NCBI RefSeq assembly: GCF_003057745.1
Contig: NZ_QBJD02000020.1
Coordinates: forward strand, 16,255 to 80,254
Length of the DNA: 64,000 bases
DNA from: Enterobacter sp. RIT418
GTDB lineage: Bacteria; Pseudomonadota; Gammaproteobacteria; Enterobacterales; Enterobacteriaceae
Direction: 5' to 3'
The notes under the pieces are model-generated. The model worked only from the letters and a program-made list of their open reading frames with translations, was not told the origin of the DNA and ran no database searches. Of the stretch, positions 56,518-64,000 are shown in pieces (positions within the stretch are counted from its first letter, which is position 1; the number at the start of each line of letters is the position of its first letter). The position numbers and the translations under genes were made by a program.

Positions 56518-56681
56518 ATGTTTGCTCCCACCCACGTGAGTGAGGGTTGGGGTTAGGGCTACTGGCCGCTCACGCCGTTTTTATTCCACCACGTTATAGC
56601 CAATCTTTTTTTATTCTTTAATCATCGATTCCGTTTCTGGCACGCTGCATTCATCAAAACACTGCACAAGAGAGCTGGGCG

Positions 56682-57671
56682 ATGAATAAATGGGGCGTGG
56701 GTTTAACATTATTGCTGGCATCGACCAGCGTGCTGGCAAAAGATATCCAGTTACTAAACGTGTCGTACGACCCGACGCGTGAGCTGTACGACCAATACAA
56801 CAAAGCCTTTGCGGCGCACTACAAACAGGAAACCGGCGATAACGTGGTGATTCGCCAGTCTCACGGCGGCTCTGGCAAGCAGGCAACCTCTGTTATCAAC
56901 GGCATTGAAGCGGACGTGGTAACGCTGGCGCTAGCCTATGACGTGGACGCCATTGCGGAGCGCGGTCGTATCGATAAAAACTGGATCAAACGCCTCCCGG
57001 ACAACTCCGCGCCTTACACGTCAACCATCGTTTTCCTGGTGCGTAAAGGCAACCCGAAGCAGATTAAGGACTGGAACGATCTGATCAAGCCGGGCGTGTC
57101 GGTGATTACGCCGAACCCGAAAAGCTCCGGCGGCGCGCGCTGGAACTATCTGGCGGCCTGGGGCTACGCGCTGCACCACAATAATGGCGATCAGGCAAAA
57201 GCGCAGGCGTTCGTGAAGGCGCTGTTCAAAAACGTTGAAGTGCTGGACTCCGGCGCGCGCGGCGCAACCAATACCTTCGTCGAGCGCGGCATCGGCGACG
57301 TGCTGATCGCCTGGGAAAACGAAGCCCTGCTGGCAACCAACGAGCTGGGTAAAGACAAGTTCGAGATCGTGACGCCAAGCGAGTCTATCCTCGCGGAACC
57401 TACCGTTTCCATCGTCGATAAAGTGGTTGAGAAGAAAGACACCAAAGCGGTGGCGGAAGCCTACCTGAAGTATCTCTACTCGCCGGAAGGCCAGGAAATT
57501 GCGGCGAAGAACTTCTACCGCCCGCGCGACCCGGCCGTGGCGAAGAAATACGAAGGCGAGTTCCCGAAACTGAAGCTTTTCACCATTGACGAAGAGTTCG
57601 GCGGCTGGACCAAAGCGCAGAAAGAGCACTTCTCAAACGGCGGGACGTTCGACCAGATCAGCAAGCGTTAG
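56682..57671 (+). CDS. sbp: Periplasmic sulfate-binding protein Sbp
   Basis: 329 residues with a signal peptide ([19 protein letters not shown]). The mature part follows the sulfate-binding class of periplasmic proteins: [25 protein letters not shown] and [16 protein letters not shown]. It delivers sulfate to the CysUWA importer encoded elsewhere. Expected to be under CysB control. Confidence 0.97.
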   Translation: MNKWGVGLTLLLASTSVLAKDIQLLNVSYDPTRELYDQYNKAFAAHYKQETGDNVVIRQSHGGSGKQATSVINGIEADVVTLALAYDVDAIAERGRIDKNWIKRLPDNSAPYTSTIVFLVRKGNPKQIKDWNDLIKPGVSVITPNPKSSGGARWNYLAAWGYALHHNNGDQAKAQAFVKALFKNVEVLDSGARGATNTFVERGIGDVLIAWENEALLATNELGKDKFEIVTPSESILAEPTVSIVDKVVEKKDTKAVAEAYLKYLYSPEGQEIAAKNFYRPRDPAVAKKYEGEFPKLKLFTIDEEFGGWTKAQKEHFSNGGTFDQISKR

Positions 57672-57781
57672 GTCAATAATCGAGCATGGCGCAATGGCCC
57701 GGCGTGAGAAATCCGCCGGGTTTTTATTTGGTCATCATTTTGCGTTACTCTTTCGCTTCGGACGAAAACAGGGAACGCGTT

Positions 57782-58528
57782 GTGAAAAAGATAATCTTGC
57801 TGATTTTGATTGTTATGGTGGTTGCTGCAGGCGGCGGCTGGTACTGGCTGAAAGGCGGTAATTCGGATGCGCTGCGCCATATCGTTCTCGATCAATGCCT
57901 GCCTAACCAGCTGCAAAACCAAAACCCGGCGCCGTGTGCGCAGGTGAAGCCGGATGCGGGATACGTTGTCTTCAAAGACCGCAACGGGCCGCTGCAATAT
58001 CTGCTGATGCCGACATACCGCATCAACGGCACCGAAAGCCCGCTGCTGACCGAGCCTCAAACGCCAAACTTCTTCTGGCTGGCGTGGCAGGCGCGCAGCT
58101 TTATGAGCCTCAAGCGCGGGGCGGCGGTGCCCGACAGCGCGGTATCGCTGGCGATCAACTCGCCAACCGGACGCTCGCAAAACCACTTCCATATTCACAT
58201 CTCCTGCCTGCGCCCGGACGTGCGTGAAAAGCTGGATGCCGGCCAGGGGCAAATCAGCACCCGCTGGCTGCCGTTCCCCGGCGGCCTGGAAGGGCATGAA
58301 TACCTGGCGCGCCGCGTGACCGAAGCCGAGCTGGTGCAGCGCAGCCCGTTCATGATGCTGGCGGAAGAGTTGCCGGAAGCGCGCGACCACATGGGGCGCT
58401 TCGCCCTGGCAATGGCGCAGCAGTCGGACGGCTCGTTTGTCCTGCTGGCGACCGAGCGTAATTTACTGGCGCTTAACCGTGCGTCAGCCGGGGAATTACA
58501 GGATCATCAATGCGATATCCTGAAGTGA
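57782..58528 (+). CDS. cdh: CDP-diacylglycerol pyrophosphatase
   Basis: 248 residues from GTG 57782 (GGGAA upstream), matching E. coli Cdh in length. One N-terminal membrane anchor ([18 protein letters not shown]) and an HIT-like catalytic motif NHFHIHIS. It hydrolyses CDP-diacylglycerol to phosphatidate and CMP. Confidence 0.95.
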   Translation: MKKIILLILIVMVVAAGGGWYWLKGGNSDALRHIVLDQCLPNQLQNQNPAPCAQVKPDAGYVVFKDRNGPLQYLLMPTYRINGTESPLLTEPQTPNFFWLAWQARSFMSLKRGAAVPDSAVSLAINSPTGRSQNHFHIHISCLRPDVREKLDAGQGQISTRWLPFPGGLEGHEYLARRVTEAELVQRSPFMMLAEELPEARDHMGRFALAMAQQSDGSFVLLATERNLLALNRASAGELQDHQCDILK

Positions 58529-58601
58529 CCCCACCATAAATAGCGTTTACTCGCCCTGCCTGTCGCCGTAGACTTGCTGAAAAAATCTACAGGAGACAGG
58601 C

Positions 58602-59906
58602 ATGTCGCTCTGGCTTACTCACCCTCTGTTCCTGCCCTCACTGATCGTCGGCGTCACCATCGTGCTGTGGGCGACGTCGCTGCTCCCGGAATTTATTACC
58701 GCGCTGTTGTTCTTTACGGCCGCGATGACCGCCAAAATTGCCCCGCCGGAGGTGATTTTCGGCGGCTTTGCCTCGTCGGCGTTCTGGCTGGTGTTCAGCG
58801 GCTTTGTGCTGGGCGTGGCGATCCGCAAAACGGGCCTGGCGGACAGGGCGGCGCGGGCGCTGTCGTCAAAACTGACCGATTCCTGGCTCATGATGGTGGC
58901 GAGCGTGGTGCTGCTGAGCTACGCGCTGGCGTTTGTCATGCCGTCGAACATGGGGCGCATTGCGCTACTCATGCCCATCGTCGCGGCGATGGCAAAAAGA
59001 GCGGGCATTGCCGACGGTTCGCGCGCCTGGTTTGGCCTGGCGCTGGCCGTCGGGTTCGGCACCTTCCAGCTCTCCGCCACCATCCTGCCAGCCAACGTGC
59101 CTAACCTTGTCATGAGCGGCGCGGCGGAAGGGTCGTACGGCATTCATCTCAACTACGTGCCTTATCTGCTGCTGCACACGCCCGTGCTCGGCATTCTTAA
59201 AGGATTAATTCTGATCGGCCTGATCTGCTGGCTGTTCCCCGGCAGCCCAAAACCGCCGAAAGAGGTCGCGGCGCAGGAACCCATGGGGCGCGATGAAAAA
59301 CGTCTGGCCTGGCTGCTGGCGGTGGTGCTGATGATGTGGGTAACGGAGAGCTGGCACGGCGTTGGGCCCGCCTGGACGGGGCTGGCGGCGTCGATCGTCG
59401 TGATGCTGCCGCGAATTGGCTTTATCTCCGGGGAAGAGTTCTCGGCGGGCGTGAATATGCGCACCTGTATTTACGTCGCGGGTATTCTCGGGCTGGCGAT
59501 TACGGTGACGCAAACCGGCATTGGCGCGGCGGTAGGCGAAGCGCTGCTTCAGTTTATGCCGCTGGACGCCGACAGGCCGTTTACCAGCTTCCTCGCCCTG
59601 ACGGGGATCACCACGGCGCTTAACTTCATCATGACGGCCAACGGCGTTCCGGCGCTGTATACCACGCTGGCGCAGAGCTTCTCGGACGCGACCGGCTTTC
59701 CGCTGCTTTCGACGATCATGATTCAGGTTCTGGGGTATTCCACGCCGCTGCTGCCGTATCAGGCGTCGCCGATTGTGGTGGCGATGGGGCTAGGGAAAGT
59801 GCCTGCAAAGGCGGGGATGGTGCTCTGTCTGGCGCTGGCGGTCGTGACCTGGCTGGTGCTGCTGCCGCTGAATTATCTGTGGTTTAGCGTGCTGGGAAAC
59901 GTGTAG
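58602..59906 (+). CDS. SLC13/DASS-type anion permease
   Basis: 434 residues with about 11-12 hydrophobic helices. Two inverted family motifs are visible (PSNMGRIALLMPIV and TANGVPALYTTL), where substrate and sodium bind in the divalent-anion:Na+ symporters. Substrates of the family are sulfate, succinate, citrate and related anions; which applies here is unknown. E. coli K-12 has no gene at this place between cdh and tpiA. GGAGACAGG precedes the ATG. Confidence 0.85.
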   Translation: MSLWLTHPLFLPSLIVGVTIVLWATSLLPEFITALLFFTAAMTAKIAPPEVIFGGFASSAFWLVFSGFVLGVAIRKTGLADRAARALSSKLTDSWLMMVASVVLLSYALAFVMPSNMGRIALLMPIVAAMAKRAGIADGSRAWFGLALAVGFGTFQLSATILPANVPNLVMSGAAEGSYGIHLNYVPYLLLHTPVLGILKGLILIGLICWLFPGSPKPPKEVAAQEPMGRDEKRLAWLLAVVLMMWVTESWHGVGPAWTGLAASIVVMLPRIGFISGEEFSAGVNMRTCIYVAGILGLAITVTQTGIGAAVGEALLQFMPLDADRPFTSFLALTGITTALNFIMTANGVPALYTTLAQSFSDATGFPLLSTIMIQVLGYSTPLLPYQASPIVVAMGLGKVPAKAGMVLCLALAVVTWLVLLPLNYLWFSVLGNV

Positions 59907-59922
59907 TTCGGTGAGAGGTGTT

Positions 59923-59957
59923 TCCCCTCCTCCCAACCCTCTCCCGAGGGAGAGGGG
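59923..59957. repeat. Partial copy of the CCCTCTCCC inverted repeat family
   Basis: CCCCTCCTCCCAACCCTCTC then CCGAGGGAGAGGGG, a shortened relative of the elements at 43881 and 51443. Confidence 0.7.
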
Positions 59958-59967
59958 GGAGAAGAGC

Positions 59968-59999
59968 GTAGGGCAGGTAAGCGCAAGCGCCACCCGCCA
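59968..59999. repeat. REP-like element before tpiA end
   Basis: CGTAGGGCAGGTAAGCGCAAGCGCCACCCGCC, like the copy at 1112-1146, between convergent SLC13 and tpiA genes. Confidence 0.65.
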
Positions 60000-60007
60000 C
60001 AACAGCA

Positions 60008-60775
60008 TTACGCCTGTTTAGCCGCTTCTGCCGCTTTAACGATCACCGCGAAAGCGTCCGCTTTCAGGGATGCGCCGCCTACCAGCGCGCCGTCGATGTC
60101 CGGCTGGGTGAACAGCTCCGCAGCGTTGGACGCGTTAACAGAACCGCCGTACTGAATGATTACCTGCTCAGCCACTTTCGCGTCTGCTTTAGCAATGTGG
60201 TCACGGATGAATTTGTGAACCGCCTGCGCCTGCGCTGGGGTGGCTGATTTGCCGGTACCGATAGCCCAGACTGGCTCGTAAGCAATCACTGCGCCTTCGA
60301 AGGCTGCCGCGCCCTGAGTCTTCAGCACCGCGTCGATCTGACGTGCGCACACTTCTTCGGTTTTGCCCGCTTCGTTTTCCGCTTCGGTTTCACCGATGCA
60401 CAGTACTGGGATCAGGCCCTGCTCTTTCAGCACGGCGAATTTCTTCGCGATGAATTCGTCAGATTCTTTGTGGTAGGTGCGACGCTCGGAGTGGCCGATG
60501 ATGATGTATTTCGCGCCGATATCTTTCAGCATTTCAGCGGAGGTTTCACCGGTGAATGCGCCAGACAGGTTAACGTCAACGTTCTGCGCGCCCAGCACGA
60601 TGTGGCTGCCGTCAGCGGCACGTTTAGCCAGGTCCAGGTACATATCCGGCGGAGCGATTGCAACCGCACAGCCCGTTACGCCAGCCAGCTCTTTACGCAG
60701 GTTAGCAACCAGCTCGTTTACCATGTGGCGGCTGCCGTTCAGTTTCCAGTTACCCATCACTAAAGGATGTCGCAT
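60008..60775 (-). CDS. tpiA: Triosephosphate isomerase
   Basis: 255 residues. Active-site Lys (MGNWKLNGS), His (IGHSERRTY) and Glu ([12 protein letters not shown]) are all present. Interconverts dihydroxyacetone phosphate and glyceraldehyde 3-phosphate; it also serves the triose phosphates from rhamnose and sulfoquinovose breakdown in this window. Confidence 0.99.
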   Translation of the reverse strand: MRHPLVMGNWKLNGSRHMVNELVANLRKELAGVTGCAVAIAPPDMYLDLAKRAADGSHIVLGAQNVDVNLSGAFTGETSAEMLKDIGAKYIIIGHSERRTYHKESDEFIAKKFAVLKEQGLIPVLCIGETEAENEAGKTEEVCARQIDAVLKTQGAAAFEGAVIAYEPVWAIGTGKSATPAQAQAVHKFIRDHIAKADAKVAEQVIIQYGGSVNASNAAELFTQPDIDGALVGGASLKADAFAVIVKAAEAAKQA

Positions 60776-60886
60776 TTCAATTCTCCACGCTAAATTAGCG
60801 AATTAAGGAATATGGCCGCCCTGTCGGGCAGCATGGTCTGTGAATCAGTATAGAGATTTTCCCCTGAAAGGCTTTGCTTTTTGTCA

Positions 60887-61486
60887 TTAATTCGCCCCGC
60901 CAAGGGACTCTGATAACGCCAGCTTAATCGGTTCAACCGCGAAGGTCAGTCCCTTTTCGCCGTTATCTGCTACAACATAGCGAATGGCACCTTCCGTTTC
61001 GGCGTAGTAGCGTTTGCCTTTCCCGGCGGCCAGCAGTTTTTGCAGCTTTTTCTGGCTTTGCACTTTGGTGAGCGCGGGGGTAAAGGCCCGCAGCATCGCG
61101 CTCATGTACTCGAGCGCTTTGGCCTTCGCCGCTTTCTGTTCCGGCCCCTGAATGGGCAGCCAGGTTATCTGCATGCTTTTGATTTTCAGTGTTCCGCGCT
61201 CAAGCGCGGTGGAGGCGTATAAATTCTCGTTAATCTTGCTGGCCGCGCGCGTCAGCGTTGGCGTATCCCGTGCGGTATCAATAGCGCGAAATTCGTCCAG
61301 CGGCAGCGCTGGGTTGGCCGCGTTGAAGGCTTCGCGGAACTGGCTAATGGATTGATCGAACGAAGGCGCGCCCGCCAGAAGGTAAGGGGCGGTGGCCGGC
61401 GCGGTCGTTTCAGCGGCATGCAGAGAAACGCTGGCGCTTAGCATGGCTAAACACAGGAAAAAAAGGTGTGCCGAACTTTTCATCAA
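60887..61486 (-). CDS. yiiQ: DUF1454 periplasmic protein YiiQ
   Basis: 199 residues with a signal peptide (cleavage near VSLHA, about 24). The body matches E. coli YiiQ (DUF1454): ASTALERGTLKIKSMQITWL and AIRYVVADNGEKGLTFAVEP. Function unknown. It follows tpiA's start by 111 bp on the same strand. Confidence 0.92.
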   Translation of the reverse strand: MMKSSAHLFFLCLAMLSASVSLHAAETTAPATAPYLLAGAPSFDQSISQFREAFNAANPALPLDEFRAIDTARDTPTLTRAASKINENLYASTALERGTLKIKSMQITWLPIQGPEQKAAKAKALEYMSAMLRAFTPALTKVQSQKKLQKLLAAGKGKRYYAETEGAIRYVVADNGEKGLTFAVEPIKLALSESLGGAN

Positions 61487-61595
61487 TAATGCCCCTGACC
61501 GTAACTGCTCATGATTAAAACGATATATGCTCGGCTTGTCAAAAGGTCACAACTCCAGGGTAAAATACGCGCACTACGATAATAAGGAACCTTAC

Positions 61596-62015
61596 ATGAC
61601 CATACAGCAGTGGCTGTTTTCATTCAAAGGGCGTATTGGACGCCGTGACTTCTGGATTTGGATGGTGACGTGGATCGTCGCCATGCTGGCGCTGTTTGTT
61701 GTTGCCTATAATGCCTGGCTGAGCACGCAGACGGCGGCGTTTGCGCTGGTTTGCCTGCTGTGGCCAACGGCGGCGGTGATGGTTAAACGCCTGCACGATC
61801 GCGGCCGCTCCGGCGCGTGGGCGTTTCTGATCGTTCTGGCGTGGATGCTGGTGGGCGGAAACTGGTCGATGCTGCCGTCCATCCTGCCGTGGGTGGTAGG
61901 GCTGCTGGCCCCAACGATCATCTTCGTGATGATGATTATCGATCTGGGCGCGTTTGTCGGCACCCAGAGCGAAAACAAGTACGGTAAAGATACCCTTGAG
62001 GTGAAATTCCGCTGA
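61596..62015 (+). CDS. yiiR: DUF805 inner-membrane protein YiiR
   Basis: 139 residues, three to four helices, with the DUF805 opening FSFKGRIGRRDFWIW and the VKRLHDRGRSGAW motif. The start at 61596 (AAGGAAC upstream) matches E. coli MTIQQWLFSFKGR. Function unknown. Its stop abuts the fpr stop, the genes being convergent. Confidence 0.93.
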   Translation: MTIQQWLFSFKGRIGRRDFWIWMVTWIVAMLALFVVAYNAWLSTQTAAFALVCLLWPTAAVMVKRLHDRGRSGAWAFLIVLAWMLVGGNWSMLPSILPWVVGLLAPTIIFVMMIIDLGAFVGTQSENKYGKDTLEVKFR

Positions 62016-62762
62016 TTACCAGTAGTGTTCAGCGGTCATGTGGCCCGGACGGCGGCGAAGGTGCTTCGTCATCTGCCGGGTATCCTTCAGAAGCTGCTGC
62101 GTGTCTCGCACCATCTGCGGATTACCGCACAGCATCACGTGGCTGGTTTCGGTATTCATCGGCAGGCCAACCGCCGCTTCCAGCGCGCCGCTCTCAATCA
62201 GCGCCGGTACGCGCCCCGTCAGCGAACCCGCCGCGGTTTCGCGGCTGACCACGGTCTGAATCTTCAGCTTCCCGCCATACTGCCGTTCCAGCTCCTGCAT
62301 CTGCGGCAGATAGCTTAAGTCCGCGGCATAGCGCGCGGCGTGAACCAGCACGATATTTTTAAAGCGCTCGAGATCCTTGCCGTATTGCAGGATGGACAGG
62401 TATGGCCCGATGGCTGTGCCGGTGGCCAGCATCCAGAGCGTGTCGCAGTCTGGAATTTCATCCAGCACGAAGAAACCTGCCGCTTCGCTCACAATCTGCA
62501 CGTCGTCGCCCGGCTTCAGCGCGGCAAGGCGCGGGCTGAGCTTACCTTCCGGTACGGTGACAAGATAGAACTCGAGGTCCGGGTTATCCGGCGCGTTAAC
62601 GTAAGAGTACGCGCGCTGCACGCGTTCGCCGTCGACGTCCAGCCCCAGCTTCGCGAATTGCCCGGCCGTGAACGGATGGACGGGAGCATGCAGGGTGAGG
62701 CTAAACAGCGCGTCGGTCCAGAACTGTACCTTAGTGACTTTACCTGTTACCCAGTCCGCCAT
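62016..62762 (-). CDS. fpr: Ferredoxin/flavodoxin-NADP+ reductase
   Basis: 248 residues. FAD-binding RAYSYVNAPDN, the NADP(H) site LATGTAIGPYLSIL, and the C-terminal aromatic end HYW typical of bacterial Fpr. It reduces flavodoxin and ferredoxin with NADPH and is part of the SoxRS response in E. coli. E. coli has uspD between yiiR and fpr's neighbours; here it is absent. Confidence 0.97.
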   Translation of the reverse strand: MADWVTGKVTKVQFWTDALFSLTLHAPVHPFTAGQFAKLGLDVDGERVQRAYSYVNAPDNPDLEFYLVTVPEGKLSPRLAALKPGDDVQIVSEAAGFFVLDEIPDCDTLWMLATGTAIGPYLSILQYGKDLERFKNIVLVHAARYAADLSYLPQMQELERQYGGKLKIQTVVSRETAAGSLTGRVPALIESGALEAAVGLPMNTETSHVMLCGNPQMVRDTQQLLKDTRQMTKHLRRRPGHMTAEHYW

Positions 62763-62858
62763 GATCTTCTCCTGTGCTGATTCTCTGTTCTATCTTCCGT
62801 ACTTATGGGAAACATTTCCAGCCCATTCGGGCCGGAAAGCTCTATCGATCAAACGGTT

Positions 62859-63869
62859 TTACAGAATGTGCGTCTGCACGTCCGGGTCTTTGCGGTCGAG
62901 ATAGTGAATAGACTGGATGCGGCGGATGGTGCGTGATTTACCGCGGATCAGCAGCGTTTCGGTGGTCGCCATGTTGCCTTTGCGGGTGATGCCGTCCAGC
63001 AGGTCGCCTTTGGTAATGCCGGTCGCGGAGAAGACAACGTTGTCGCTGCGGGCCATCTCGTTAAGCGCGAGGACCTTATTGGCCTCAATGCCCATTTCTG
63101 CACAGCGCGCCAGCTCCTGCTCGCCGATACGGCGGTTCTCTTCGCTGTCGCCTTTGACGTCGTGTCGCGCCAGCAGCCTGGCCTGCATGTCGCCATCCAG
63201 CGCGCGGATCACCGCGGCAGAGACGACGCCCTCCGGCGCGCCGCCGATGCCGTAAAGGACGTCTACTTCGCTGTCCGGCATGCAGGTCAGAATCGAGGCG
63301 GCGACGTCGCCGTCAGGGATCGCAAACACGCGCACGCCAAGCTGCTGCATCTGCGCGATGGTGGCGTCGTGGCGCGGCTTGGCCAGAATGGTGACGGTGA
63401 GTTCGCTAAGGGGCTTACCCAGCGCCGCGGCAACGTTGCGCAGGTTCTCGTCCAGCGGCAGGCTGAGGTCGATAGCACCTTTCGCGCCGGGGCCGACGAT
63501 CAGCTTTTCCATGTACATATCCGGCGCGTTGAGGAAGCAGCCTTTATCGCCCACGGCCAGCACCGCCAGCGCGTTGGCCTGACCCATCGCCGTCATGCGC
63601 GTGCCTTCAATCGGGTCGACCGCGATATCCACGGCATCGCCTTTGCCCGTGCCGACTTTTTCGCCGATGTAGAGCATCGGCGCTTCGTCGATCTCGCCTT
63701 CGCCAATCACGATGGTACCGTCGATGTTGACCTGGTTAAGCACAATGCGCATGGCGTGGACGGCCGCGCCGTCTGCGGTATTTTTGTCGCCACGGCCTAA
63801 CCATTTATAGCCGGCCAGCGCGGCGGCTTCGGTTACGCGGGAAAATTCGATAGCAAGTTCACGTTTCAT
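62859..63869 (-). CDS. glpX: Class II fructose-1,6-bisphosphatase GlpX
   Basis: 336 residues, same as E. coli GlpX. Metal and phosphate-site motifs GEGEIDEAPML and VDPIEGTRMTAMGQAN, and the KPRHDATI and GIGGAPEGVVSAA segments, mark the class. It dephosphorylates fructose 1,6-bisphosphate. glpFK would be expected upstream beyond the window edge. Confidence 0.98.
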   Translation of the reverse strand: MKRELAIEFSRVTEAAALAGYKWLGRGDKNTADGAAVHAMRIVLNQVNIDGTIVIGEGEIDEAPMLYIGEKVGTGKGDAVDIAVDPIEGTRMTAMGQANALAVLAVGDKGCFLNAPDMYMEKLIVGPGAKGAIDLSLPLDENLRNVAAALGKPLSELTVTILAKPRHDATIAQMQQLGVRVFAIPDGDVAASILTCMPDSEVDVLYGIGGAPEGVVSAAVIRALDGDMQARLLARHDVKGDSEENRRIGEQELARCAEMGIEANKVLALNEMARSDNVVFSATGITKGDLLDGITRKGNMATTETLLIRGKSRTIRRIQSIHYLDRKDPDVQTHIL

Positions 63870-63945
63870 GGGGTACTCGTGCAGTCAAAAGGAATTGCAC
63901 GAAGTTTATCACAGAGTGGAGAGGGGGAAGGGGGGGCGGTCTGGA

Positions 63946-63981
63946 CCCCTCACCCTAACCCTCTCCCCATAGGGGAGAGGG
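63946..63981. repeat. Copy of the CCCTCACCCTAACCCTCTC repeat
   Basis: CCCCTCACCCTAACCCTCTC then CCCATAGGGGAGAGGG; single copy between glpX and whatever lies beyond the window. Confidence 0.8.
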
Positions 63982-64000
63982 AACCGATCGAGCCACTCGC

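Overview
The window is a chromosomal segment of a member of the Enterobacteriaceae. Gene order follows the E. coli K-12 stretch from bipA/typA to glpX, and protein sequences match E. coli families closely. GC-rich codon use, fucO inside the rha operon, a sulfoquinovose locus without yihR, and a large cdiBA locus suggest Enterobacter (cloacae complex) or a near relative such as Lelliottia or Leclercia. Genus is an inference; no rRNA or other marker gene is present.

Layout. 1-1103: 3' end of typA. 1183-11808: sulfoquinovose catabolism (ompL-yihO-yihP-yihQ-yihS-yihT-yihU, divergent yihV-csqR). It imports sulfoquinovose and its glycosides, hydrolyses, isomerises, phosphorylates and cleaves them, and reduces the C3 sulfonate for export. 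11927-14821: overlapping housekeeping run yihX-yihY-dtd-fabY, then a convergent esterase. 16126-30895: accessory island with a SymE-like toxin, then on the minus strand a two-partner/contact-dependent inhibition locus: cdiB, cdiA (2716 aa), cdiI, followed by a graveyard of orphan VENN-type toxin tails each paired with a tiny membrane immunity protein. 31070-37811: formate dehydrogenase-O (fdoGHI, with a UGA selenocysteine codon in fdoG), fdhE, divergent fdhD. 37926-39816: a small DUF1471 periplasmic protein, an AzlCD-type exporter and its XRE-cupin regulator. 39899-41160: orphan type VI module (DUF2778 effector, small membrane protein, Hcp). 41510-49788: L-rhamnose regulon (rhaBAD-fucO-rhaM, rhaSR, rhaT). 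50078-63869: sodA, yiiM, cpxRA/cpxP, fieF, pfkA, sbp, cdh, an SLC13 permease, tpiA, yiiQ, yiiR, fpr, glpX.

The most unusual part is 16.6-30.9 kb. Four toxin/immunity pairs are recognisable. In the first three the toxin stop and immunity start overlap as ATGA. In the fourth, a run of nine G at the same junction shifts the frame and fuses toxin tail to immunity protein; eight G would restore the ATGA overlap. All four immunity proteins are short, with two predicted membrane helices and a glycine-patterned second helix, and the toxin tails are glycine/alanine-rich with no catalytic motif that I can see. I infer a family of membrane-acting CDI toxins. A near-identical ~657-bp pre-toxin/VENN block in cdiA and in the first orphan would let the toxin tail be swapped by recombination.

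No tRNA, rRNA, CRISPR array, transposase or integrase gene was found.
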